Shown: positions 29,932-41,356, numbered from the stretch's first letter. The stretch: DNA of 48,917 bases from Chara braunii (GCA_003427395.1 BFEA01000095.1:3083259-3132175), one strand, 5' to 3'. Notes: generated from the letters alone by a model not told the origin. Numbers and translations: made by a program.

Positions 29932-30745
29932 ACGGATCGGCGCGCAGGAAAGTGGATTTTCAAATTTTTAACTATTGTCGAGCCCCCACAGACTCTCGGA
30001 ATTGATTTTCTCTTCGGGATTATTCTTTGTTCATTGGGATTTTCTTTTTGCAATTATGATTTAGATAGGAATTTAGGAATTTCGGAATTTTGTTGTGCGA
30101 CGTTTCTTGCCTACGCACATTTTGCCGCGGTAGGAGCTGAGCTCTGATGAAACCGCGCCCTCAATCTTGTGTGTAACTGTCGCTTTTGGCAGGCGTGATT
30201 ATAACGGTATGGTGAAGTTGTTTGCTTTGTCGGCAAGGGCCTGCAAGGAATGAATGCTGGAATCGGAAGGTGAAGCAGTGAGGCTTAATCCTTGAGTGGG
30301 ACTCAGAGAGTTGAGATGCTATCCGAATTTGAAAAGGATTACACTACCCTTCGCCACAGTATACTTCTCTCAAAGCCAGGGGAGTAAAGTGTGGTACTCT
30401 CACAAGTATTATGTCTGAGAGTACTAATTGTTGGCAATTGTATCCCTGATTATAATATGTCTATCATATGTTATGCTTGATAATATAGGTCTGTTGTTAT
30501 GAGATACTTGTATATGCTTTAAGTAACTGACGAGCTTGTGTATGATGTGTCTGATTATCATGAGTATTATGATAGCCAGTTACTATGGTAACATATCATT
30601 TTCCATGAGTGTTATGATTATGAATCCTTGATATCTATGAATGCTATATTATCGTGATATATTACCATCATTATTTTCTCTAAGTTGGGTGGTCGTGAAC
30701 ACTTTTAGTGAAGGATGATATGAAGCTAAGGCTTCAAGGGTAGGG
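29932..30745 (+). other. Leader-like region of a second, related LTR element
   Basis: No ORF. Contains the segment at 30260-30400 related to 28658-28770 of the upstream element, which ties the two elements together. Confidence 0.5.
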
Positions 30746-31526
30746 ATGTTAGAACGCGATTATCAGTATGATAACGGAAGGCGTATGCTGGACGTTTTCT
30801 ATGATGGGCAGAACCCAGACCAAAGCGAAGGCAACTCAGGATGCCTTATGCAAAGGAAGATCCTAATATGGCCTTGTCTGTTAAAAATGAAGATGGGTTC
30901 AAGGTATTCTTGCCGAGGAGAGTCAAGGAAGGGGGGTATATGAGAGTATATCTCTTCCTGGTGGGGCGTGCTGATAGATAAGGGAATCTTTGTCTGGATC
31001 GAGTCTGACTTTAATGATGATGAAGATTGTGCGATCGTGAGGGTAACCCTGTATGCCTCCTCGTCATTCTGGGTCACGCATGGGGTTGAGTTGGCACTTG
31101 GGCACGGGAGCATGCTTGCGAGGCCATTAAGGATAGCTGAGGGAGCTGCGGCAAAATGGGCGAGTGACAAGGTCCATGAAGGAGAAGAGCGAGTGGTGAC
31201 CCATGTAAAAGTTAAACGTGCCGATGAGCTTGGACTTCCTTCTGCCCCATTACGGGTTATCTTGCCTGAACTCTTAGTAGAAAAAAAACTTTGGGGGATA
31301 GGCAAGAGTAGAGGCCGCAGCGGAAGTCGCTGTGAGGGCGCGAGGATGGGGGTACTTGCGATACATGTGCGAGCTGATATATGGGTTGTACCTGAACCAG
31401 ATATTTTTGCCCCAAAGCCAAGAACTCAGGGACGTGGCCAATGTGGTCGACGGCTATGCGAGCTTCCATGATCCTGATGGGGAGGTTGTAGATTGGGACG
31501 AGGTCCGTGCAGTGGCTGGCCGATAG
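30746..31526 (+). pseudogene. Broken unknown ORF between LTR and gag
   Basis: Coding-looking sequence runs through at least four frame segments: 30746 to about 30840, then to a TAA near 30980 (with NMALSVKNEDGFKVFLPRRV), then 30968 to about 31330 (IFVWIESDFNDDEDCAIVRV), then 31332-31526 (LRYMCELIYGLYLNQIFLPQ). Together this would be about 250 residues. I do not recognise the family. It lies upstream of gag in the same orientation and could be an extra element-encoded ORF or a captured host fragment. The frameshifts show it is no longer functional. Confidence 0.4.
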
Positions 31527-32079
31527 AGGGTGGCTTTATATCCTGCCAGAGTGTGTCCTTTATGGGCCTGTGCACATAAGTGGGTACGAGAGCAAGGATG
31601 GTAGACTAATCGATTGTGTGGGTTGAACCCCTATGATTTAGTCGGCAGGATCATGACGATATGCCAAATGGGTCGTGAGGCAAGTATATATGTATTCTAG
31701 TGCAGGGGTTGTGCATACCGGATCCTAAAAGACTCCAAGGTAGCCTGGGTAGGCTTGTTCTCAGACCTTGTGTCTACCCAAGGGGTCGATTGGTTTGAGT
31801 AGAAGGGGGAGTCTCGCATATGATATGAGTACGAGGGTCAGTAACATCTATGGCCTCGATGATTGTTCGCCTAAGCCTGGCCTTGAGAGCTCTGTCTATG
31901 TGGGATGTATGTTGCCTGTAGAACCCTCTGGCTAAAGTTAAGGTCGTATAGTGTAGATGGAAAGAGGGTTGGTGTGAGTTGAGTATTGGTCATCTCTACT
32001 AACCTTTTGTTTTAAGATTTCTTGCGTCATGACTTGATGATCGATTATTTGTCATGCGTGTTAGGCCGGTACCAGCATC
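31527..32079 (+). other. No gene recognised between unknown ORF and gag
   Basis: Short frames only. The spacing suggests element leader or decayed coding DNA. Confidence 0.4.
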
Positions 32080-33423
32080 ATGGCTGAAGAAAGTGGTTTC
32101 GTCAAAATCCTACTCTGGAGAAGCACGTGCCTCAATAAAGTGTTGTTGTGCGAGTCAGTGAGCGACTCGATGCCCCCAGAACTTCGGGCCCTGCTGTTTC
32201 AGGGAAGGAATTTGTCTGCCTTCCTACGCAGCTATCATGACTTCAGTCTCATGAAGATGTGGGACGAGAAGATGATGTGGAGCATGTTACCACTGTTTGT
32301 CTGCGAAAAGCTGAGTGAGGGGGTATATATATTTATGATAAAGTCGGAGACCTGGGAGGAGTTGGAAACTTCTCTAAAATTGAGGTTTCCAGAGAATGGG
32401 GCGGGGGGCCAGCCTGGTATAAGCCCTGAGCGGCCAACCGGGGTTGCGTCAACACAGGGAGAGTTAAGCGATATACAGAGGCAAATGGGGATATTGGAGG
32501 AGAGGTTGACGCGACTAGAAGAAGCCAGGCGTGATAAGAGGAAGGTTTCTAAAGGAGCATCGAGTGGGCCGGCTAGGCGAGATAAGCAGAGGTAGAAGGG
32601 GATCATCAGGAGTTACTCCTCCACTAGAGAACCCCGAGAGGGGGAGCCTGCGCCACGGAAAGAGACGAAGGCGAGGGGTTCATTGATATAAAGGAGGAGC
32701 AGGAATCTAGTATGGCCCTGCCTGTTATTGCGCCCAATCTAAAGAGAGGACTCATTAATGTGGAAGCATCTTCAGCTGCAAGTTAGAAGAAGCGAAGGGA
32801 CAAGAGGTGGCGAGAGCACTGGGCGGAGGTAGTGTATAGTTATTGTGGGAGAGCTGGCCATGCCCCTCAGAGATGTGAAGAGAAGGGGGGGACAGGCAAA
32901 AAAGGAGGGCCTGAACCTCCCAAGTTGATGAAGGCTCAGGGGAAGGCGAGGAATCGGGCCCAGGGAGGCCAAGGTACCGGAAAGGGGCAGGGCGCGCGAC
33001 AGGTACGGGTCACCCCGCAAGAATTAGGAGGCAGACAAGCACAGGAGGGGCCTCCGCCGGCTGAGCGGACATTATACGGGTGGTGGACACCATACGATCA
33101 AGTGGGGCCAAGGCCTATATATAATCCATATATGCCCTGGATGCAAGGCAGTTGCTTGGGCCCGCAAATAAGCATGATACCGCCTATGCCTCCCGACAGT
33201 CCAGATTCGGCTAACTCTGCCTATGGGACTATTGCAGCCACCGACACAGCGGGTGTCACAAGGCGACGCGGCCGGTGCAGAAAGCCAGAGGCGGGAAGCT
33301 GGAAGAGGCCGTGGGGATGGAGGACGCAACAATAGAGGACGAGGTGGCGGCAGAGGAGGCACTGGAGGGCGCGATGGACGCCAGCGGAACCACAAGGGGG
33401 ATGTGGGGAAGAAAAAGGCATGA
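32080..33423 (+). pseudogene. Broken LTR-retrotransposon gag with defective zinc knuckle and RGG tail
   Basis: From an ATG at 32080, 171 codons carry a Gag capsid-like stretch: LLFQGRNLSAFLRSYHDF, a helix-rich middle, MLPLFVCEKLSEGVY and WEELETSLKLRF. A coiled-coil-like IQRQMGILEERLTRLEEA follows. A TAG at 32593-32595 ends this frame. Downstream in another frame is a CCHC-type knuckle, YSYCGRAGHAPQRC, whose first Cys is Tyr, followed by Pro/Gly-rich sequence. A third frame ends in an RGG-rich tail (GRGRGDGGRNNRGRGGGRGG, to 33423). Gag would package element RNA. Stop, frameshifts and the lost Cys make this copy defective. No protease, RT or integrase follows. Confidence 0.7.
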
Positions 33424-34830
33424 CAAGCAACAGTTGAACCGTAGTCGGGTAGGAAGGGCGGCCGATGAAATGAAAAAGGGAGGATAGGGAGGTTGGAAGA
33501 TGTAAAAAGATGATAAAGGAGGTGGGGTTAAAGAGAGCATAGTAGTGTGAGGGAAGGGAAGACTCTAACCCGTGAGCCCGAGGAGCAATCAGTCAGGGTA
33601 TAGTCCTTGACCGCTTTAGGTTGTGTTACTATAGTAAATTCAATTGTATATATGTGAACGTGGAAGTAGGCTACCGCGATTGTTGGTTGTGTGGTCCCAG
33701 ACCTCGTATTTTAGCTAACAAGGATCTGATTGTATACTAAATAAGTTGGGAAGGGTATATACACTAAAATGTTGTGAGGGTATATGGGACCCTAAAGAGA
33801 CCTTAAGGTAGATGGGATAAGTGTCTCCCAGGTTCTTACGACTGCTTAAGGGTAGGATGGCTATGGCGCGATCAAAAGGGTGAGAGTGGAGCATGAATGT
33901 AGGTGGTACGCTGTGCTAAGAGACCATGTGAGGATGCAATCTGGGTTAAGGAGCACTGATTTAGCTTTGATCGTGGTAGTTGGCGGCCTTAGGCATGTAC
34001 TTTAAGGGTATCACCCAAAGGTTCGAAGTAAAATGATTGAGCTTTGGGGGTTGAGTTCGCTTTTGGCTGCACTACCCTGAATTATAAGGATATGTGTGCC
34101 CATGCGCTCGTAATTAGGATATGCATGGAGGCTCGGTAGGATTTGAGTTTGAGTTCCTGTGGCTTTAAGGCCTTGAGGGTGCTACGACGAGATATGAGGA
34201 AAGAGTAGGCGCAGTGCTTTGACTTGAGGTTGTTGTGAACCTACAACCCATTGAGGCATGATAGGTCTTGTGTCATTCATGGAATGTTTAGATATGTCCT
34301 GAATCACACGGACTCTTTCGACTTGAGGGGTGCGATTACGCCCTGTCTAGAGCTGTTTCAGCTTAGCCTTGACAAAGGGGGCTATGATATTTGGGCGGTA
34401 CTGGACCACTGGTGCCAGTTTGAGTTGAGAGTGTTCAACTCTATGTGTATATACGAAATTCAAGACTTGGATTGTTTGGGTTTTGAGTTGGGATATTATA
34501 CCCTGAGTACATATTGAGTTGAGAGATTATATGAGACTACTCCTTTGTAGATGACAATCACAATCACTCTCACATGTGTAGTTTTGTCCTGATGAATGAT
34601 GGTTTTGTGTGAGAGATGTATGAGAAACATCTCGTGTACTGTGTATGTCGTGAATGAGAATGGATGTGAGCTGTCTACTCTTTGGTATACTCGTGCGATC
34701 TGTCTACGGGCCGGTGAGGGGCCGAGTATAAGGAGAGGTAGTGCAGTTTGTTGTATGACAGAAGTGTGAGAATCCTAAGGGATTTTGCGAGTCTCTAAGA
34801 CTCGAATACTTACCATGCCGAATGTTTTAT
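33424..34830 (+). other. No gene recognised; position where pol would be expected
   Basis: I searched for RT, RNase H and integrase motifs in the frames given and by eye and found none. Rich in TTGAG and GGTTGAG words. Confidence 0.5.
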
Positions 34831-34831
34831 G

Positions 34832-34937
34832 GTTGAGTTGTGAAGAGGGTCCATAAGTAGGTCCCTCAGTTGAGTTGTTTTGTTGTTGAGTTGTGAAGGG
34901 GACCCATAAGTTGGTCTCTCAGTTTGAGTTGTGTTAT
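34832..34937 (+). repeat. Two ~52-bp tandem units, each with a CATAAGT-loop hairpin
   Basis: Units share GTTGAGTTGTGAAG, a hairpin, CTCAG and TTGAGTTG. Hairpin a (34845-34867): GAGGGTCC with GGTCCCTC around ATAAGTA. Hairpin b (34898-34919): GGGGACC with GGTCTCT around CATAAGTT. The loop resembles the core of the array at 40.1 kb. Confidence 0.75.
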
Positions 34938-36162
34938 GGTTGAGACCCCTTCCGATTAAAGAAAGTGGTAGTGTTGTTTATTGAAAGACTCATCTTCAAA
35001 GGGAAGGTGTTTTAAAATGGGTCGTATGATAGTTCATCCTAAAAAGGGAGGGATGGTTGGGAGACCCATTGATGAGAGAACTCCTTCGTGTGAAAGGTGG
35101 TTAACGGATTTAAGGGCATGGTAAGACAAGTTCGAAGTGATAAAGTATGACGAGAAAGATCAGAAAAATTGTTTTGAATGGAATTGAGCGTGTCGCGTAT
35201 CAGTGCATTGGTAGATGTCATCGGGATGTGTGGTTTACTGTCTCTGATCAAGTCAAGGGGTCACAACCATGTGAACCTGGCGGTGATTTCTGTTTACGAT
35301 TGTGAGAAGGGTGTCGTGCTCTCTATGTTGTCTCATAGGGAACTGATAAACGCCTTTATGTGAGACAGACCCCTGCGCAGTCCCGCAGTGGGCCTGTAGT
35401 CTGTTGCGACACACCATCCAGACACTTGTGCTAATCCTGGGGTATTTTAAGGAAAACCAAGCTAGACGGTAAAGGATAGCACCTCTAGGGCGCAACCCCT
35501 AGTAGATGGCTGCTTGCCAGCACAACCTGGTAGCGGACCCTCGTCTACCAAAGGGGTAAGAGTTTAAGGGGTTATGCACGTCTCAGGACATAACTCCAAT
35601 GGGATGGCGGGGGATACGAGTCGAGTCTTTTTGGAGGTCCTAATTGAATGCTTATCAGGAGAAAACCTATCGTTGCTTAACCAACAAAGGAACTATCGCT
35701 AAGATAACAATGCGGTAGGCCGTAGATCTGGCTCGATCAACCAGACTATGGCGGACCAGGATGGAGACCTAGCATTTCTGTAATAAACTGCAGAAAGAGC
35801 TGAGATGAGATTTAAAGTATATATATACATGTGTTTTTGATTGTGAGGATTTTTGGAGGAAGGCGAGATGATGACTTCTAAGGTCTCATTTAAGGCCCGT
35901 GTCTCTGGGGAGGGCTCTTCTTACGAGGAAGAGTCTAACAGGGGCACTCAACGAGTAGCCAGCATTTGTCTAGGACGAAGGGGAGAGGACCAGCGTCCTA
36001 ATGTCAGGGCAATGGAGACCCAGGTTGAAACCCTGGCAGCATACAGTTGTGTGGGCATAGATTGTTAAGGGCCTCTAACCTGAGTCTGTCGGCTAATCGG
36101 ATTGGTTCTTTTCTCGTCAGCATTTGGAATATGAATGGATTTATAACTTTCTGATTCATGCG
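34938..36162 (+). other. No gene recognised; 3' interior of the gag-only element
   Basis: Short frames only. Purine-rich before 35880. Confidence 0.4.
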
Positions 36163-36228
36163 AAGCGACGGGGACGTCGCTTAATATGGTCCGGTAAGTT
36201 GTCGGTGCGAATACCCTTACAAGGGTAT
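36163..36228 (+). repeat. LTR-start-like double hairpin related to 29370-29439
   Basis: AAGCGAC/GTCGCTT around GGGGAC (36163-36182), GGTCCGG, then ATACCCTT/AAGGGTAT (36211-36228). The same order, spacing and loop occur at 29370-29439, with arm changes that keep pairing. It may mark the 3' LTR of the gag-only element. The similarity fades after about 36240. Confidence 0.6.
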
Positions 36229-36836
36229 CCGCCCTGGTTTTTGCAAGCGACAAAGAATAAGTTTGAAAGTTTAAGTATACCGCGCGGGTCGCGACAGTGT
36301 TCGTTGTTTATGCGGTTGATGGTTGACTAGAATAAAGAGTGTGTGGGCACGCGGATTTAAGGCGCGCGTGATCCTTCTAATTGTTGATGATTGAAGAGTC
36401 GGTGTGATCGCCGACCGGATTTTTTATTATTATTTTCTGATTAAGCTAGGATTAAAAAAATTATGTCTTATTGATTGATGTGCTTGCTCGGGGCCTATGC
36501 GTACGTACGGAGGACGACATCAACAACTGCGTGAATTTTGAAAATGTTTCGATAGACCAGCGCGTCGCGCAGTATTTGTTTATTTAGGTGTTAGTCAAAG
36601 CTAGACCCAGCCTTGGGCCTAGCGCTATTGGTCACAATATCAGACTTTCGTCAAGGAGATTCAGGGATTGAAATCGAGCGGCGGCGACGTGGAAACTTCA
36701 AAGTGGCGTGAAGGGCCCGGTGGGGCTATCTCCCTTGGTTTTGTCGTTGGCGACGTCCGAGCGGTGGTAACGCTTTCCAAGTAACCTTGTTTGTGTCGTA
36801 CTTTTATTATTTTCCTATCATACTCCGACGTGCCGT
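36229..36836. other. No gene recognised
   Basis: Possibly the body of a diverged LTR. No ORF supported. Confidence 0.35.
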
Positions 36837-37265
36837 TCACCCGGGCGTGGCGCCGGGTTTAATAGTCGTCGTGGCAGCTAAGGACCTTGAGCACGTGCCT
36901 CTTTCGGCAAACCGCTCGGGCTCCGGTGTGTCGGGGTGTAGGCAGAATTCCCCTGCCCCGCCCGTCTCGAAGTTCTGACCAGGGAGGTCATCGCGCGAGA
37001 GAGTGATGAGGGTCGTGGTCGTGCGTTCCTTCGCTTCCCACTCGGAGAGCATCGATAGTCTGAAGTAGGAAGGGGTGGAGAATACTTCGCGCAAGAACTG
37101 CGGGAAGGTCGCTGCAGTAAGCTCACCAGTGGAACCTTTCTTCACTTCGATCTTCAAAGTACTCATTGGAATATTGGCCCTAACCACCAAGAGATGCGCC
37201 GGGGCTCGCTTAATTTGGACGCACACTGCAGGCTTTGCAGCGGCTCGGTGCCCCTGATTCTGCAA
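36837..37265 (-). CDS. Hypothetical ORF fragment of about 142 residues
   Basis: A frame opening after a TAG and ending in TGA at its lower end. The part with VCVQIKRAPAHLLVVRANIP and STLKIEVKKGSTGELTA has a balanced, globular-protein-like composition, unlike the low-complexity frames around it. I do not recognise a family. There is no ATG near the start; the frame is open from the upstream TAG, so it could be an exon or an element fragment. It could also be a shadow of GC-rich DNA. Confidence 0.25.
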   Translation of the reverse strand: MQNQGHRAAAKPAVCVQIKRAPAHLLVVRANIPMSTLKIEVKKGSTGELTAATFPQFLREVFSTPSYFRLSMLSEWEAKERTTTTLITLSRDDLPGQNFETGGAGEFCLHPDTPEPERFAERGTCSRSLAATTTIKPGATPG

Positions 37266-40142
37266 CCAGCGTACCTATGGGGGAGCCCGACCGTTGGAGG
37301 CCCGAGGGGGTGGAGCGCTCCGCCTGAGCGGAGTGAGCACGCGGGGACAGTGGAGGGGGCCGGCAGCAGGCAGGTGATACCGGCCAGGAGTCAGCCGGTA
37401 GCACCAGGACGGAGCTTCGTCGCTGAGCCAGTCACTGTTTCTCGCCTCCGGTCCCCTCCCTCTATGAGCGGTCGCGAGTTCCTGTGAGGTTTCCCTCAGG
37501 ATGGTAAGGAGGCAGGGGGCGACGAGCATAAGCCAGGGCAGTGGGGCCGGCCCGGCAACGCTAGACGATAGCGGGCGGAGCAATAGCACAGGGGAAAAGG
37601 TAAGGGGATGGACCCGGGCAACAGTTCACGCCGGGTACATCCGGCAAAAGAAGAAACGAAGATGGCGGGGTGATGAGCCCGATGCAACGGAGATGAGAAG
37701 TTGATCGCGATACGCCACGCCACCTGGCAAAAAGTAGTAGTAAATAGGGGCGTTAGACCCGGGCGAGTTGGATAGTGGCGTCAGTTTGGATGGTGGGCTA
37801 GTAGAATAGATGGTAGTAGGAGAGGAGGTGGCCTCGCGGAGTTATGGTGGAGACGAGGATGAAGATGGGGAAGAAGGCGTCGGTCGTTCGTTTTGGGATG
37901 GATTTCAGTGAAGTGAGGAACCGTGCCGGGGGTTTTTGGGGGTGGCGACCCCGTTCCTGAGCTCATAATTAGTAGAAAGTAGGTAGAAAAGGAGGTTAGT
38001 AAAAAAGTTAGTGCGCTGGGCTATGGCGGACGTGGAAAGAGGGAAGAAGGAAATGGGCATATCTCACTAGGTAGGGAATAGTTTTGAGCGAGGGAAGGTG
38101 TGAATTAGTGGTTTTGGGCTAGGGCGAGTTGATTGGTGAGGGTAGATTAGTGGAAAGGTTAGTAGATTAGGAGTTAGTTAGAAAAATAGTTGCGCAGGGA
38201 TGTCGCGGAGAGTGTCGGGGAAGGCGAAAATGAGAGGAAAAAGCGTGTATTTTGTCCATTCCTCAATGGAATCGGACAAGGAAAGAAGTAAGATGGGGGT
38301 TCTTAGAGCAGGCGAACGTGATTGTTAAGTCAGATGAGGGAGAAGGTTAGTCGAATGAGAGATAAGTAAGAAAAACCGTCCGAGGAGATGTGGGCGGGAT
38401 AGAAAAGCTGGAAAACGGGATCTATTTGCCCGTGTTCCAGCGGAACATTCATTCGACTTTGCTCATCGATTGGAAGTAGTGGGAGGACAGGTGCGGGGTT
38501 GGAGACTTACCTGTTGGCCCCCCGTACCCTCTCTCTGAAGCACTTGTCGAAATGTTCTCCCCGGCTGATGTATTCGCCCCATAAATTCAAGTGAACCTGG
38601 ACGTACGAACGACTAGGTGCAGGCGCCTACCAAGACGCAGTAGGGAGCATTGAGGAAGAGCTTACCCGCCGGATGTATCCGTCCCTGTCTTAGCGGAAGA
38701 TTCATCCGACTTTGCTCGTAGCTCCTGTAGGAGCTTGCGGGGGGGGCGACCGGGCGGGGTTGGAGACGTACATGTTGGCCGATGGATTCGTGAGGAAGTG
38801 CAAGATGGTCCTGCATACTTAGCTGGGCGGGCCGTTGATATCTACAGCACAACATGGTCCGGTGGGCGTTGCACATCCTGCTAGATAAGAGGCAGCATAC
38901 CTGCTGCCGTGCAACGAGAGGCCAGGTCTAACTAGGAATCGATAGTCTGCGGAGTTCAACTGACATGTAAGTGGGTCAGGTACTGCCTTGCTCCGTGTTG
39001 GATGTGTGGACGTCCTCGTCGGCGCTCCGCCGCTGCCCTGCTGTCCGTGTCCCACCTGCGTAGCATACGGTTCCTTGCAGGGCAAAGTGTTCGTTGTCCG
39101 GTATGACCGTGTTGTTGGTATTGTCTTGCGCTTCACTGCTTCCCTTCCCCGGCCGTGCTTTCCTCGTGTATCCTGTAGACTGCCGCGCTGTTGGTGCAGC
39201 AAGTTACTATCATACCGAAGCACAACCTGAGTGCTTACGTTGAACCTCGGCTGGTGGGGCTGCGGTAGGCTTATGCGGCTGTTGCGTTTTAAGGCTGCTG
39301 CTGAGGCTCCGTTGTGGGGTTAAGGTTGTGGCGCTTGGTTGGGCTACTCCTGGCGCAACAGTAACGAATGAACTGCAAGTATCTGCACTGCGGCTACGCA
39401 GTGTCCCGAACTGCGGCGACTGGTTAAGGCTGCTAGGGCTGTGTTTGTGGTCCACGGCTCGAGTCTTGAGGGGTGGCTGAGGCATCCCGGACCTCGAACT
39501 TCGGAAAGGAGCTGAGTATATTGGAGGGTGCCATTGCTGCAAGCTTGGAGGGTCGTCATAAGGGACCAACGATCGACAGTTGACCTCGGTTTGACCAAGT
39601 GGTTGTGCGTTTTGGCTGCCATTGCGGGGCCCTCAGGCGCACGAAGGAAACAAGGCCCTCTCCTGGGAGTTGAGTCAGTCCCTCTCTTGTATCTCGAGAG
39701 CCTGAAACCCCTCTATCTGCCCTTCTTATTCTAAGTCTAGTCTTGTTCTGAGAGGAAGGTGGCAGGCGGGATTGCAACCCGTACGACAGCAGCACGGCCT
39801 ACGTGGGAGGTTACCCCACAGATTGCGGGAGCTCTGCTGGGACTCCGAAGGAGTTCTGGAGGCAGGGAACTGGAAGGTAACCACCCACTCCCCTCTATAG
39901 ACCTCATTATACCCCCTATTTGTATCACTTTCTATGCGTTGACTGATCGTATTGCCTGCATCCTACAGTTGACTTTGGGGTTTGACTTTAGGATGTAAGT
40001 CAGACTGAGTAAAGGAATGTGTGTGCAATTTCAATTTCAGTTTTGTTGATTGCCTGAAAGCAGATTGTAAACGAAAGGGGTTGCATCTGGGGGAAGGTTG
40101 GGAGGAAGGCGGTTTGTCTGATGTTTGACTGGATCATTAAGG
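37266..40142. other. No gene recognised; purine-skewed DNA and a diverged duplication
   Basis: 37780-38400 is strongly purine-rich on the plus strand. Segments at about 38420-38520 and 38665-38785 share AGCGGAA.ATTCAT.CGACTTTGCTC and GCGGGGTTGGAGAC.TAC.TGTTGGCC. Frames on the minus strand are Pro/Ser/Arg-rich shadows. Confidence 0.5.
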
Positions 40143-40780
40143 CTGGGAGGTCCCCATAAGTTGTCGGGAGACCCAGTGCTGTGTTTATTTTGGATTGCTT
40201 GGAGCACCAGACCATTCCATAAGTTTGGGTGGTCTGATTGCTCCGGAGACTGGGAAGTCCCTATAAGTTTGGGGAGACCCGGTGTTGTGAAATTGCTTGG
40301 CGAATTAGACATGTCCCATAAGTTTGGGTGGTCTGATGGCTCTGACTTGCGAGGGCTGATTGTGATTGACTTTTTAGGAGCCAAGCATGTCCCATAAGTT
40401 TGGGTGGCTTGGTTGCCTTGTTTACTTTTGGTTTTCTCTGTTTCTTTGGTTCTGAACGAGGGGGTCTGAGCATGTCCCATAAGTTTGGGTGATTCAGCCT
40501 CTTCCTGCTTTATTTCTATGGGGGCTTTGGCTGAGGACAAGGCATGTCCCATAAGTTTGGGTGGCCTTGAACCCACGCCACGCACAAGTTGAATCAGAGA
40601 GAAACGAATCAGGCAGAGGATCAGACATGTCTCATAAGTTGGGGTGGTCTGGCCCAATGCCTTGGACATGCTGGAACCCAAAGGCTATAATTTGACCATA
40701 CTCTATTTTCATTTTATTTATGATTAAGCTAGTTAGACAGGGTCCCATAAGTTTGGGGGGTCCTGACTATAGCTTATCAT
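40143..40780 (+). repeat. Array of nine hairpins with a common core and copy-specific pairing arms
   Basis: Hairpins lie at 40143-40176, 40201-40244, 40249-40283, 40304-40337, 40379-40414, 40460-40502, 40538-40569, 40621-40652 and 40720-40780. The core is (ATGT)CCCATAAGTTTGGG(TG), itself able to pair CCCA with TGGG. Arms flanking the core differ yet pair: CAGACC/GGTCTG plus GGAGCA/TGCTCC, ATTAGAC/GTCTGAT, CCAAGC/GCTTGG, CAAGGC/GCCTTG, CAGAC/GTCTG, CTGGG/CCCAG, and a bulged ~18-pair arm in the last. All are on one strand. Stops occur in every long frame and the motif is read in different frames, so it is not a protein repeat. A decayed core (TCTCATAAGTTTGGGTGG) is at about 41013-41035. Confidence 0.85.
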
Positions 40781-40925
40781 AACTGAAGACAGTATTAATT
40801 AAGAGTAAACTGATGGTAAGAAGGGGCAGGCTGGACCTCGAACTAAGTTGATCGGTTCAGTCATATGCTACTTTATAAGACTAAGTTCAGATAATTATAT
40901 AAAGTTGGGATACTTAAGCAGTTCA

Positions 40926-40955
40926 GGGCGACTAGGGTGGCCTAGTCACATGCCC
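40926..40955 (+). other. Coreless hairpin near the array
   Basis: GACTAGG-GTGG-CCTAGTC at 40930-40947, with an outer GGGC/GCCC pair at 40926-40929 and 40952-40955. The loop is only GTGG, which matches the end of the array core (GGGTGG). Confidence 0.7.
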
Positions 40956-41356
40956 AAAGAAGAGAGAAGTAGTTGTGCCCTCTGTTTTGTGTATATCATG
41001 ACTAGGTTAGGAATGTCTCATAAGTTTGGGTGGTCTGGCTTTATGCCTTATGTAAGCTGGGTATAAAGGGACAATTCATTGAAAGACTACGAACTATTGT
41101 TTGATAAGATTGACTTGGGCTGGTGAGAGTACTTACCTTTGTGGTTTGGCATTGCATGTGGTTGAGTGAGATCACTACTTAGCCTGAGTTTCAATTTGAC
41201 AGGTAGTTGCTTTAGTGGCTCGCCGGGTGCTAGAGCGATAGGAGTTAGTTCAATTTCTGCATTTTCTGAGCTAACTTTATTTTACTTAGATCAATTCTCG
41301 CATTTTCTGGGATCATCTGTTATACTTTGCTTTGTATAAATTTTGGTAAGTTACTT

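Noticed and set aside
40037-40681. 214-codon minus-strand frame across the hairpin array
   Set aside because: The repeated motif is read in different frames within it (PKLMGH, HPNLWD, TYGTCL), so the frame is a by-product of a non-coding array.
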